From assembly GCF_005887095.1 (NCBI RefSeq), contig NZ_PNCI01000035.1, forward strand, positions 180,635 to 244,634: 64,000 bases of DNA. The letters run 5' to 3'. The notes beneath the pieces are model-generated. The model saw nothing but the letters and a program-made list of their open reading frames with translations, was not told where the DNA came from and did not search any database. The position numbers and the translations under genes were made by a program. Below are positions 52,344-59,946 of this stretch, one piece after another. The number at the start of each line of letters is the position of its first letter. Positions within the stretch are counted from its first letter, which is position 1. Source of the DNA: Pseudoalteromonas rubra. Its GTDB lineage: Bacteria > Pseudomonadota > Gammaproteobacteria > Enterobacterales > Alteromonadaceae.

Positions 52344-52360
52344 GGGCCATATTTTGGCCC
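52344..52360. terminator. Hairpin after the GFA gene
   Basis: GGGCCA / TGGCCC with a 5-nt loop, followed by CGATTCTTTT on the plus strand. It can serve the GFA gene and, on the minus strand, the peptide gene at 52478. Weak. Confidence 0.45.
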
Positions 52361-52413
52361 CGATTCTTTTAACTTATTCCATGGTACTTAATTAAGTGTG
52401 CCATTTTGAAGCA

Positions 52414-52438
52414 AATATGACACAGCTTCCGTCATATT
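52414..52438. repeat. Inverted repeat downstream of the small peptide gene
   Basis: AATATGAC-N9-GTCATATT, perfect 8-bp arms, 40 bp beyond the peptide stop on the minus strand. Could form an mRNA-end hairpin; no T-run. Confidence 0.45.
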
Positions 52439-52477
52439 GGTGCCTTCAAATTGAACACGTATTAAGTGCACTTGGTT

Positions 52478-52639
52478 TTAATTGTCTGTCATCGCGCAAC
52501 AATCAGAGGCGCGAGAATTACCACCGCTTTTCTGAATCTCTGCTCTGCCTGCGCCAACGGCACGGGTCGCTTTGGCAGGTAATGCAGACTGGTCATCAGA
52601 GAGTTGTTTTACAGGTTTTTTAGTGAGTTTCAATAACAT
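52478..52639 (-). CDS. RiPP-precursor-like small peptide
   Basis: A 53-residue ORF read directly on the minus strand: ATG at 52639-52637, TAA at 52480-52478, ribosome binding site AAGGA about 7 nt upstream. Upstream, TTGACA (52702-52697) could serve as -35. The N-terminal half is leader-like (LTKKPVKQLSDDQSALP, then ATRAVGAG), similar to short leaders of lanthipeptide-type and double-glycine precursors that end in VAGG. The C-terminal half is rich in Ser, Gly and Asn and ends RASDCCAMTDN, with adjacent cysteines. No modification or export genes are nearby. Expression and product are unknown. Confidence 0.55.
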   Translation of the reverse strand: MLLKLTKKPVKQLSDDQSALPAKATRAVGAGRAEIQKSGGNSRASDCCAMTDN

Positions 52640-52706
52640 AGAATTTTCCTTATTGTTGTTTTATTCGCCTTCTAACATCCTGTAAAACTTTAACGTTGTC
52701 AAGTGG

Positions 52707-53555
52707 TTAAATTAATGTGTGTTGCTGTGGCTGACACTCAGCCGGAAAGGGAGCAAGCACCTGATGAGCAACCCCTAAGTCCTGAATGAACTGCCTGGCG
52801 AGCAGAGGCGCATCATAATTGTCGGCGGTGTGAAAGAAGACATAAGGGGTACGCCCCTCGTTCAGCCAGCCACGAATTTTGTTGAGCCAGGGGGCATAAA
52901 AGGTGCGGTTTGCAGCCAGATCTGAGCACCCAACAAAGCGCAACATAGGAGCCTGAGCGGTGGCAATGACATTGACCGGCACGCGCGGTTTCTTTTGCTG
53001 TGCGTCAATAATGGCTGGGGTACTGGCTGGCTCACTAAACAGAGGGCGAGTATCCATGATGATGCGATTCACTCCGGTCTGCATCAGCAGTTGGTTAAAA
53101 CGCTTCTCAGCATCACCTTTGGCAAAAAACTCCCTGTGTCGGACTTCAATCCCCAGCGTCAGCTCCTCGGGCATTTGTGCAATAAAATCGGCTATCCGGC
53201 CAAGATATTGGGGACTACAGCTGGCAGGCAGTTGCAGTAACACCATCCCCAATCTTGAAAATAATGGCGAAAACAGCTCGAGCCATTGCTTGAGCTCTTG
53301 CTGACAATGAGTCAACGCCAGCTCGTGAGAGATCTGTTTGGGTATTTTAAAGGTAAAGCGAAAAGTGTCGGGCACTGCGTTTGACCAGGCAGTAATGGTT
53401 TCTGGTTTTGGGCTGGCATAGAAGCTGGTATTGCCCTCAACACTGTTAAAGATCTGTGCATATTCGCTCAACATATCCGCGGCTTTGCAGTCGCTGCTGA
53501 AAAACCGACCTTTCCAGTGTGCAGAACTCCACTGAGGACACCCCAAATACAGCAT
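52707..53555 (-). CDS. DUF72 family protein
   Basis: A 282-residue TIM-barrel-like protein of the DUF72 (YecE-type) family. It opens with LYLGCPQWSSAHWKGRFF. Conserved blocks are FNSVEGNTSFYASP, FRFTFKIPKQISHE and the C-terminal VFFHTADNYDAPLLARQF. Activity unknown; the fold suggests a nuclease- or isomerase-like enzyme. It lies 67 bp before the small peptide gene on the same strand and is divergent from aspS. Confidence 0.9.
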   Translation of the reverse strand: MLYLGCPQWSSAHWKGRFFSSDCKAADMLSEYAQIFNSVEGNTSFYASPKPETITAWSNAVPDTFRFTFKIPKQISHELALTHCQQELKQWLELFSPLFSRLGMVLLQLPASCSPQYLGRIADFIAQMPEELTLGIEVRHREFFAKGDAEKRFNQLLMQTGVNRIIMDTRPLFSEPASTPAIIDAQQKKPRVPVNVIATAQAPMLRFVGCSDLAANRTFYAPWLNKIRGWLNEGRTPYVFFHTADNYDAPLLARQFIQDLGVAHQVLAPFPAECQPQQHTLI

Positions 53556-53733
53556 GAAATTTGCTCCCTAATTGACTTGAAGCAGAGTCTAACAAAGTCC
53601 AGATGGAGAAAAAATCGTAACAGCGAAAGAATCCCCGCTTTGTGGGATGACAAAGCGTGGCAATTTTATATAATTGGCGATTAAATTTATCATTCATTAT
53701 GCCCTTAAGAGTTAGTAGGCAAATAGGATTATT

Positions 53734-55509
53734 ATGCGCTCAATATACTGCGGAAAATTAAACAAGGACCATGTAGGTCAGGAAGTGGAGCTATGTGGTT
53801 GGATCAACAAACGTCGTGATCTGGGTGGCCTGATCTTCATTGATCTGCGAGATCGCGAAGGTTTGGTCCAGGTTGTGTTTGATCCTGAAGTAGAAGGCCT
53901 GATGGATGTTGCAAACACTTTACGCCAGGAGTTCTGCGTTCAGGTTACCGGTACTGTCCGTGCGCGCCCTGAGAGCCAAATCAATCAGGACATGGCCACT
54001 GGTGAAGTGGAGATCCTGGGCACTGGCCTGACTATCATCAACCGTGCAGAACCTTTGCCTCTGGACTTTAACCAGGAAAACTCGGAAGAGCGTCGCCTGA
54101 CTTATCGCTACCTTGACTTACGTCGTCTGGAAATGAGCGACCGCATTAAACTGCGTGCAAAAGCATCCAGCTTTGTCCGTCGCTTCTTAGATAGCAACGA
54201 CTTCCTGGACATCGAAACGCCGGTACTGACAAAAGCAACACCAGAAGGTGCGCGTGACTATCTGGTACCAAGCCGTGTACACAAAGGCAGCTTCTACGCG
54301 TTGCCACAGTCGCCTCAGCTGTTTAAACAGCTGCTGATGATGTCTGGTTTTGACCGTTACTACCAGATTGTTAAGTGTTTCCGCGATGAAGATTTACGTG
54401 CTGACCGTCAGCCTGAATTCACCCAAATCGATTTAGAAACTTCATTCATGACATCCGATCAGGTGCGTACTATCACTGAGCGTTTGATTTCTGAAATGTG
54501 GCAAGAGCTGCTTGACGTTGATCTGGGCCAGTTCCCGGTCATGAGCTACGAAGAAGCCATGCGTCGTTATGGTTCGGACAAGCCGGACTTACGTAACCCG
54601 CTTGAGTTGATTGATGTTGCTGATCTGGTTAAGGACGTTGAGTTCAAGGTACTGGCAGGCCCTGCAAACGATGAGAAAGGTCGTGTGGCGGTATTGACTG
54701 TACCGGGTGGTGCATCACTATCTCGTAAGCAAATTGATGAGTACACCAAGTTTGTTGGCATCTATGGTGCAAAAGGTTTGGCCTGGATGAAGGTCAACGA
54801 CTTGGACGCTGGCCTTGAAGGTATTCAGTCGCCAATTGCTAAGTTCCTGAACGAAGAAGTGATCAAAGGTATTCTTGAACGCACTAACGCACAGACCGGC
54901 GACATCATTTTGTTCGGTGCTGACAAGCGCAACGTGGTTAACGAAGCAATGGGTGCACTGCGTCTGAAAGTAGGTCTGGACCTTGAACTGACCAACCTTG
55001 GTCAGTGGGCACCACTGTGGGTTGTTGACTTCCCAATGTTTGAGGAAGACGACGAAGGTAACCTGCATGCAGTTCACCACCCATTCACGGCACCTAAAGA
55101 CATTTCAGCGGCAGAGCTGGAAGCCAATCCTGCTGGCGCTATTTCAGATGCGTACGACATGGTACTGAACGGCTACGAAGTCGGTGGTGGCTCGGTGCGG
55201 ATCCACAACAACGATATGCAGCAAGCCGCTTTCCGTATTCTGGGCATTGATGAACAAGAGCAGCAAGATAAGTTTGGCTTCCTGCTGGATGCTCTGAAGT
55301 ATGGTACGCCACCACACGCAGGTCTGGCGTTTGGCCTTGACCGCCTGGTGATGTTGCTGTGTGGCACAGACAACATCCGTGATGTGATTGCCTTCCCGAA
55401 AACGACTCAGGCATCGTGTCTGATGACCAATGCGCCGAGCGTTGCTAACCCGGATGCACTGAAAGAGCTTGCAGTAACCGTCACTGCGCAGCAAAAAGAC
55501 GCTGAGTAA
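53734..55509 (+). CDS. aspS: Aspartyl-tRNA synthetase
   Basis: Class II synthetase of 591 residues, bacterial type with the GAD insertion domain (about 285-420). N-terminal OB anticodon domain begins GKLNKDHVGQEVELCGW. Motif 2 region FRDEDLRADRQPEFTQID and motif 3 GLAFGLDRLVML are present. A strong terminator follows. Adjacent to ruvC, the usual gammaproteobacterial order aspS...ruvC. Confidence 0.98.
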   Translation: MRSIYCGKLNKDHVGQEVELCGWINKRRDLGGLIFIDLRDREGLVQVVFDPEVEGLMDVANTLRQEFCVQVTGTVRARPESQINQDMATGEVEILGTGLTIINRAEPLPLDFNQENSEERRLTYRYLDLRRLEMSDRIKLRAKASSFVRRFLDSNDFLDIETPVLTKATPEGARDYLVPSRVHKGSFYALPQSPQLFKQLLMMSGFDRYYQIVKCFRDEDLRADRQPEFTQIDLETSFMTSDQVRTITERLISEMWQELLDVDLGQFPVMSYEEAMRRYGSDKPDLRNPLELIDVADLVKDVEFKVLAGPANDEKGRVAVLTVPGGASLSRKQIDEYTKFVGIYGAKGLAWMKVNDLDAGLEGIQSPIAKFLNEEVIKGILERTNAQTGDIILFGADKRNVVNEAMGALRLKVGLDLELTNLGQWAPLWVVDFPMFEEDDEGNLHAVHHPFTAPKDISAAELEANPAGAISDAYDMVLNGYEVGGGSVRIHNNDMQQAAFRILGIDEQEQQDKFGFLLDALKYGTPPHAGLAFGLDRLVMLLCGTDNIRDVIAFPKTTQASCLMTNAPSVANPDALKELAVTVTAQQKDAE

Positions 55510-55526
55510 CGACAGCGAAAGAATGA

Positions 55527-55554
55527 AAAAGCGGCGATTACGCCGCTTTTTTTT
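55527..55554 (+). terminator. aspS terminator
   Basis: AAAAGCGGCG / CGCCGCTTTT with loop ATTA and eight T's, 17 bp past the aspS stop. Confidence 0.92.
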
Positions 55555-55574
55555 ATTCTGCAAACCCTGAGTAA

Positions 55575-55590
55575 CTGGAAATTCATACAG
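55575..55590. promoter_or_regulatory. Near-consensus LexA box upstream of ruvC
   Basis: CTGGAAATTCATACAG differs from CTGT-N8-ACAG by one base and is followed by TA as in the extended consensus. It lies 42 bp before the ruvC start, in the expected promoter. E. coli ruvAB is SOS-controlled. Confidence 0.55.
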
Positions 55591-55631
55591 TATTTTGGCA
55601 TGATAGCGAAAAAACAACGAGAGTATGCGCC

Positions 55632-56153
55632 TTGGCAGTAATTTTAGGCATAGATCCAGGCTCCAGGCTGACAGGGTATGGCGTCGTTAAACGTCAGGGT
55701 AGCCAGTTTCAGTATCTGGGCAGTGGTTGTATTCGGCTTGGTGATAAGCCATTTCCACAACGACTGCAGATGATTTATCAGGGCGTTAGCCAGATCATCG
55801 ACCAGTTTAATCCACAGGGGTTTGCCATTGAGCAAGTCTTTATGGCACATAATCCAGATTCCGCTTTAAAGCTTGGTCAGGCGCGAGGGGCAGCCATTGT
55901 CGCAGCCACAATGAAAGAGATTGAGGTGTTTGAATATTCAGCCCGGCAGGTGAAACAAGCGGTTGTTGGCACTGGTGGGGCGAATAAGTCGCAGGTTCAG
56001 GAAATGGTTAAGCGATTATTAAAGCTCCCGGGCACACCCCAGGCCGATGCCGCTGATGCGCTGGCCATCGCAATTTGCCATGCACACTCCGAGCAAAACC
56101 TGATCAAGCTGGCTGGCAACGCGAAAAAAACCGTACGAGGAAGATTGAGGTAA
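55632..56153 (+). CDS. ruvC: Holliday junction resolvase RuvC
   Basis: Endonuclease that cuts Holliday junctions in the RuvABC resolvasome. Length is 173 residues. The start is TTG at 55632, giving MAVILGIDPGSRLTGYG; the nearby ATG at 55625 is out of frame. Catalytic acids: Asp7, Glu in AIEQVFM (near 66), and the Asp pair near DAADALA (about 138-141). First gene of ruvCAB. Confidence 0.96.
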   Translation: MAVILGIDPGSRLTGYGVVKRQGSQFQYLGSGCIRLGDKPFPQRLQMIYQGVSQIIDQFNPQGFAIEQVFMAHNPDSALKLGQARGAAIVAATMKEIEVFEYSARQVKQAVVGTGGANKSQVQEMVKRLLKLPGTPQADAADALAIAICHAHSEQNLIKLAGNAKKTVRGRLR

Positions 56154-56155
56154 TT

Positions 56156-56773
56156 ATGATAGGCAGACTCAAAGGTATTCTGGTAGAAAAACAGCCACCA
56201 GAGATCCTGTTAGACGTCAGTGGCGTCGGTTATGAAGTACAAATGCCGATGACGTGTTTTTATGAGTTACCTCAGGCGGGTAATGAGGCAACCATCTATA
56301 CTCATTTTGTGGTGCGAGAAGATGCACAACTATTGTTTGGCTTTAACCATAAAACCGAGCGAGCACTGTTTCGTGAGCTAATTAAGGCCAATGGTGTTGG
56401 TCCCAAGCTGGCACTGGCTATTTTGTCGGGTATGTCAGCAGAGCAGTTTGTTCACTGTGTTAATCAGGGAGATGCATCTACTTTGGTGAAAATTCCCGGT
56501 GTTGGCAAGAAAACAGCTGAGCGTCTGGTACTGGAAATGAAAGATAAGTTGAAAAACTTTGGTCATGATCTGCTGACCCCATTCAGCGATGATGCCATTC
56601 TGGCACCTCAGGAAGATCCCACTGTGGCGAATACGCCAGAAGACGACGCATTGGCTGCGCTGCTGGCATTGGGTTATAAACCTGCACAGGCGCAAAAAGC
56701 TTTGAAAGCCGTTAGTAAACCAGGTATGGATACCGAAGGGCTGATCAAAGAAGCTCTGAGATCTATGATGTAA
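56156..56773 (+). CDS. ruvA: Holliday junction helicase subunit RuvA
   Basis: DNA-binding subunit of the RuvAB branch-migration complex. The ATG at 56156 with GAGG upstream gives 205 residues and the standard MIGRLKGILVEK start; a longer frame overlapping ruvC is not family-like. OB domain (1-64), helix-hairpin-helix pair with ANGVGPKLALAILSG and KIPGVGKKTAERLV, acidic linker, and domain III (about 155-205) that contacts RuvB. It starts 2 bp after ruvC. Confidence 0.97.
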   Translation: MIGRLKGILVEKQPPEILLDVSGVGYEVQMPMTCFYELPQAGNEATIYTHFVVREDAQLLFGFNHKTERALFRELIKANGVGPKLALAILSGMSAEQFVHCVNQGDASTLVKIPGVGKKTAERLVLEMKDKLKNFGHDLLTPFSDDAILAPQEDPTVANTPEDDALAALLALGYKPAQAQKALKAVSKPGMDTEGLIKEALRSMM

Positions 56774-56794
56774 GAAAGGCTGATAAAGTAAATT

Positions 56795-57805
56795 ATGATA
56801 GAAGCAGACAGACTCATTGAGCCGGAAGTGCAAGGCAATAATGAAGAGGCCGTTGACAGAGCAATACGCCCTAAGCTGTTGGCAGATTATACCGGCCAGC
56901 AGCATGTTAAACAGCAAATGGAAATCTTCATTGAAGCGGCGCGCAGTCGTGAAGAAGCACTCGATCACCTGCTGATATTCGGTCCACCAGGGCTGGGTAA
57001 AACCACATTGGCCAATATCGTGGCGAATGAGCTGGGTGTGAATATTAAAACCACCTCTGGCCCTGTGCTGGAAAAAGCCGGCGACCTTGCCGCTATGCTG
57101 ACCAACCTGGAGCAGGGAGATGTGTTATTTATTGATGAAATACACCGCCTGAGCCCTCAGGTTGAAGAGATTCTCTATCCTGCGATGGAAGATTATCAGC
57201 TCGATATTATGATAGGCGAAGGACCGGCAGCTCGTTCAATTAAGCTTGATTTGCCACCTTTTACGCTGGTGGGCGCAACGACCCGTGCTGGTTCACTGAC
57301 CTCACCTTTGAGAGACCGTTTCGGTATTGTACAGCGTCTGGAGTTTTATTCTGTGTCTGAGCTGGCATCAATTGTGTCGCGCTCTGCACACTTTTTGAAT
57401 CTCGAGATCAGTGATGCGGGTGCGATTGAGGTGGCGAAACGTGCGCGAGGTACTCCCCGTATTGCCAATCGCTTGCTCAGACGGGTTCGGGACTTTGCGC
57501 AGGTAAAAGGAGATGGCAGCGTAGATGAAGTGATTGCCAGTCAGGCGCTGGATATGGTCGACGTTGATAAATGTGGTTTTGACTATATGGATCGTAAGTA
57601 CTTACTTGCAATTATTGAGAAGTTCACCGGGGGACCGGTTGGCCTGGATAACCTGGCTGCCGCGATTGGTGAAGAGCGAGAGACCATTGAAGATGTCATC
57701 GAGCCCTACCTGATCCAGCAGGGGTTTATCCAGCGAACTCCAAGGGGACGCATTGTTTCTGACAGAGCCTATTTGCATTTCGATTTAACCAAACCATCAA
57801 CATGA
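56795..57805 (+). CDS. ruvB: Holliday junction helicase subunit RuvB
   Basis: AAA+ motor for branch migration, 336 residues as in E. coli, with the same MIEADRLI start. Walker A GPPGLGKTT, Walker B LFIDEIHRLSP, sensor GATTRAGSLTSPLRDRFG, and C-terminal winged helix (PYLIQQGFIQRTPRGR). End of the ruvCAB operon; an imperfect hairpin (57817-57848) follows. Confidence 0.98.
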   Translation: MIEADRLIEPEVQGNNEEAVDRAIRPKLLADYTGQQHVKQQMEIFIEAARSREEALDHLLIFGPPGLGKTTLANIVANELGVNIKTTSGPVLEKAGDLAAMLTNLEQGDVLFIDEIHRLSPQVEEILYPAMEDYQLDIMIGEGPAARSIKLDLPPFTLVGATTRAGSLTSPLRDRFGIVQRLEFYSVSELASIVSRSAHFLNLEISDAGAIEVAKRARGTPRIANRLLRRVRDFAQVKGDGSVDEVIASQALDMVDVDKCGFDYMDRKYLLAIIEKFTGGPVGLDNLAAAIGEERETIEDVIEPYLIQQGFIQRTPRGRIVSDRAYLHFDLTKPST

Positions 57806-57998
57806 AGGTGCTCTGTCAGCGCCTAAATCTGACTACACTGAGGCGCTGCTAAAGCGCTTCTTTGCTTATTACACTTCTTCTATTTCCCTTCCCATTCATT
57901 CAACGCTCATCCCATTTCTTTTATGTTAGCGCTGTTTAGCGCAAAAGCTTGTTCCGCCGTTTAGAGGAGAGTGAACCAGAAATGAGTAGATGACAGGC

Positions 57999-58025
57999 AA
58001 AAAAAAGCCCGCACAGTGTGCGGGC
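57999..58025 (-). terminator. Strong minus-strand terminator of an orphan transcript
   Basis: Perfect GC-rich 8-bp stem GCCCGCAC / GTGCGGGC with a 3-nt loop, followed on the minus strand by eight T's (58006-57999). No protein gene lies upstream of it on that strand within 800 bp. Confidence 0.85.
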
Positions 58026-58177
58026 GAAAACAACAAGTTGAAGGAAGTAATCCAGGGAACTGATGAGTCTGTTAAGGTGTTATCCAAAAGTTTCTCATCA
58101 TGACTGCAGAATAAATCAGACTTCTGCGGCCTAAGTAACTGTGCATTTGCATTGAGAGATGCTGCTCGCTCAGTACG
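57999..58177 (-). ncRNA. Candidate small RNA between ruvB and tolQ
   Basis: On the minus strand a good sigma70-type promoter (TTGATT 58212-58207, 17-bp spacer, TATTAT 58189-58184) is followed about 180 nt later by a strong terminator. The predicted RNA of about 178 nt has no ORF with a ribosome binding site; the longest overlapping frame (57926-58204) runs through both promoter and terminator and is not protein-like. I cannot match it to 6S, GcvB, Spot 42 or CsrB-type RNAs. The start point is estimated from the -10 box. Confidence 0.5.
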
Positions 58178-58373
58178 GGGAGTATAATAAGGCCAGTCGG
58201 GCATTTAATCAAACTAGAAAAATTACAGTTTTGCTATAAAAAAAACTAATCCGAAGGGGTTGTGTTGATTTCCATTGCGCAAATCATAAGCACAGTTGTA
58301 TTTTTAAGTGTTTGTAAAATATGGAGTTGCCTTTATTATGCGCAATTTGTGAATATTAGATTATTTGTTGTTA

Positions 58374-58388
58374 ATTGGTATTACCAAT
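58374..58388. promoter_or_regulatory. PdhR/GntR-type palindrome
   Basis: ATTGGTATTACCAAT matches the E. coli PdhR consensus ATTGGT-NNN-ACCAAT at every fixed base. LldR sites are similar, so the GntR-family regulator cannot be fixed from sequence. Confidence 0.5.
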
Positions 58389-58432
58389 CGGTTTTTGAGG
58401 GTTTATTCTATCAGAGTGAATAAAACATTACT

Positions 58433-58451
58433 TTTATGCAGGTTGCATAAA
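58433..58451. promoter_or_regulatory. Palindrome TTTATGCA-GGT-TGCATAAA
   Basis: Perfect 8-3-8 inverted repeat, centre 58442, 61 bp from the centre of the PdhR-type site. Unknown binder. Confidence 0.45.
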
Positions 58452-58493
58452 TAAATAAACACCATGAAGGTCTGGCTGCTCCGACCACATTAA

Positions 58494-58508
58494 ATTTGTG
58501 TCACAAAT
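58494..58508. promoter_or_regulatory. Palindrome ATTTGTG-T-CACAAAT
   Basis: Perfect 7-1-7 palindrome, centre 58501, 59 bp from the previous one. It is not a CRP site because the half-sites are too close. Unknown binder. Confidence 0.45.
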
Positions 58509-58826
58509 ACGCACTAGGCTATATGTTTCATTGCAACCTACACGTGGGCACAGATCGTTTTTGCGGTATAAAAGGGCTATTTGGGCAGGGTATTGGGTGA
58601 AATCAGCTCACTTTTAATTTGGATCCGGGGCTTGTTAATCGAGTTAAAACGAGAGGTCAAGTGGCTTAATGTGCGAATTATCGGCATTTAAGTGAATTTT
58701 ACGGCATTGAGATTGTAAGCCCTTATTAGTGTGGTTAAACTACCTGAACCTTTTTGCTGGCTTACAGTCAATACGGTGAAGGCTGCCTTGGCCGAGAACA
58801 CAATTATTTTCTAGGAGTATAACAAC

Positions 58827-59531
58827 GTGGAATCGGGACTTAATTTCATAGATCTCATTTTAGAAGCCAGTATCCTTGTACAACTTGTTATGTTGACACT
58901 GGTCGGCATGTCGGTTGCCTCATGGGCGATTATCTTTCAGCGCCGCAGTATATTGGCGCAATCTCTGGCAGATGCGAAAAAATTTGAACAGAAGTTCTGG
59001 TCGGGGATGGACTTAGGCAAGCTATACAATGAAATTACTGCAAGAGCAGGGAGCTCAAGTGGCTTAGAAGCCTTATTTGTATCTGGCTTTAAGGAATTTG
59101 CACGGCATAAAAAGCAAAACACAGGCTCGGCGAGCATGATAATAGAAGGCACACACCGCTCTATGCGTGTTGCCCTGTCCCGTGAAGTTGAGAAAGTGGA
59201 ATCAGGTTTGTCTTTTTTGGCAACAGTTGGCTCTATCAGCCCTTACATCGGACTATTTGGTACGGTCTGGGGGATCATGAACGCATTCATTGCCCTGGGT
59301 GAGGTTAAGCAGGCAACACTGCAAATGGTTGCACCAGGTATTGCTGAAGCCCTGATCGCAACGGCAATGGGTTTGTTTGCGGCGATTCCAGCGGTCATGG
59401 CATACAACCGTTTTGCTAAAAATGTAGAAAAACTGGAATCAAACTACATCAACTTTATGGAAGAGTTCGCCAATATTCTGCATCGCCAGGCTGCCAGCTT
59501 AACTGAGGCCAAGCAAAATGTACCAGCATAA
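58827..59531 (+). CDS. tolQ: Tol-Pal system protein TolQ
   Basis: Inner-membrane proton-channel subunit (ExbB/MotA family) of the Tol-Pal motor that constricts the outer membrane during division. It is 234 residues with three membrane helices (about 15-38, 130-155, 168-190). The loop LATVGSISPYIGLFGTVWGI is the family hallmark. Start is GTG with AGGAG upstream. First gene of the tol operon here; ybgC is missing. Confidence 0.97.
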   Translation: MESGLNFIDLILEASILVQLVMLTLVGMSVASWAIIFQRRSILAQSLADAKKFEQKFWSGMDLGKLYNEITARAGSSSGLEALFVSGFKEFARHKKQNTGSASMIIEGTHRSMRVALSREVEKVESGLSFLATVGSISPYIGLFGTVWGIMNAFIALGEVKQATLQMVAPGIAEALIATAMGLFAAIPAVMAYNRFAKNVEKLESNYINFMEEFANILHRQAASLTEAKQNVPA

Positions 59532-59946
59532 GAGACGCCGCCCTGTCGCAGAGATCAATGTGGTGCCATACATTGATGTTATGCTGGTGTTATTAATCAT
59601 CTTTATGGCAACGGCGCCACTGATCACACATGGTGTTAAAGTGGATCTACCGCAGATGGAAGAGTCGGATTTGGTAGAGACCAAAGATGCGCCACCTATT
59701 ATCGCTACTATCGATGCTGAAGGCCGCTACTATGTTTCGGTAGGAACCGACCCAGAAGCGCCAATGGATGCGGTAGAAGTGGCTGCGGTCATCAAGCTTA
59801 AGTTACAGCAAAATCCCGATACCCCCGTAATGATAAAAGGGTCTGGTCGTGTGTCATATCAGGAAGTACTTTTATTGATGGACTTTTTGAAAAATGCGGG
59901 CGTACCGTCGGTCGGGCTAATGACAAAATCGTTTGAGGACAGTTAA
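59518..59946 (+). CDS. tolR: Tol-Pal system protein TolR
   Basis: ExbD-like subunit with one N-terminal membrane helix (VVPYIDVMLVLLIIFMATAPL), whose Asp is the proton-relay residue, and a periplasmic domain. It is 142 residues long. Overlaps tolQ by 14 bp and tolA by 1 bp (TAATG), so translation is coupled. Confidence 0.97.
   Translation: MYQHKRRRPVAEINVVPYIDVMLVLLIIFMATAPLITHGVKVDLPQMEESDLVETKDAPPIIATIDAEGRYYVSVGTDPEAPMDAVEVAAVIKLKLQQNPDTPVMIKGSGRVSYQEVLLLMDFLKNAGVPSVGLMTKSFEDS

Larger units (their letters stand above)
58213..58826. other. Gene-free region upstream of tolQ
   Basis: About 610 bp without a gene, where ybgC is expected in many relatives. It holds three perfect palindromes near 60-bp spacing (listed separately) and a long-range inverted repeat TGTAAGCC (58714) / GGCTTACA (58759). 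The tol promoter must lie in the right half. Confidence 0.5.

Noticed and set aside
52396..52623. 75-codon plus-strand frame
   Set aside because: Antisense shadow of the small peptide gene at 52478-52639, which has the better start signals.
57926..58204. 92-codon minus-strand frame between ruvB and tolQ
   Set aside because: It runs through a promoter-like sequence and a strong terminator, has no ribosome binding site and no family-like composition.
58524..58601. 25-codon ORF starting MFHCNLHVG
   Set aside because: No ribosome binding site and nothing family-like.
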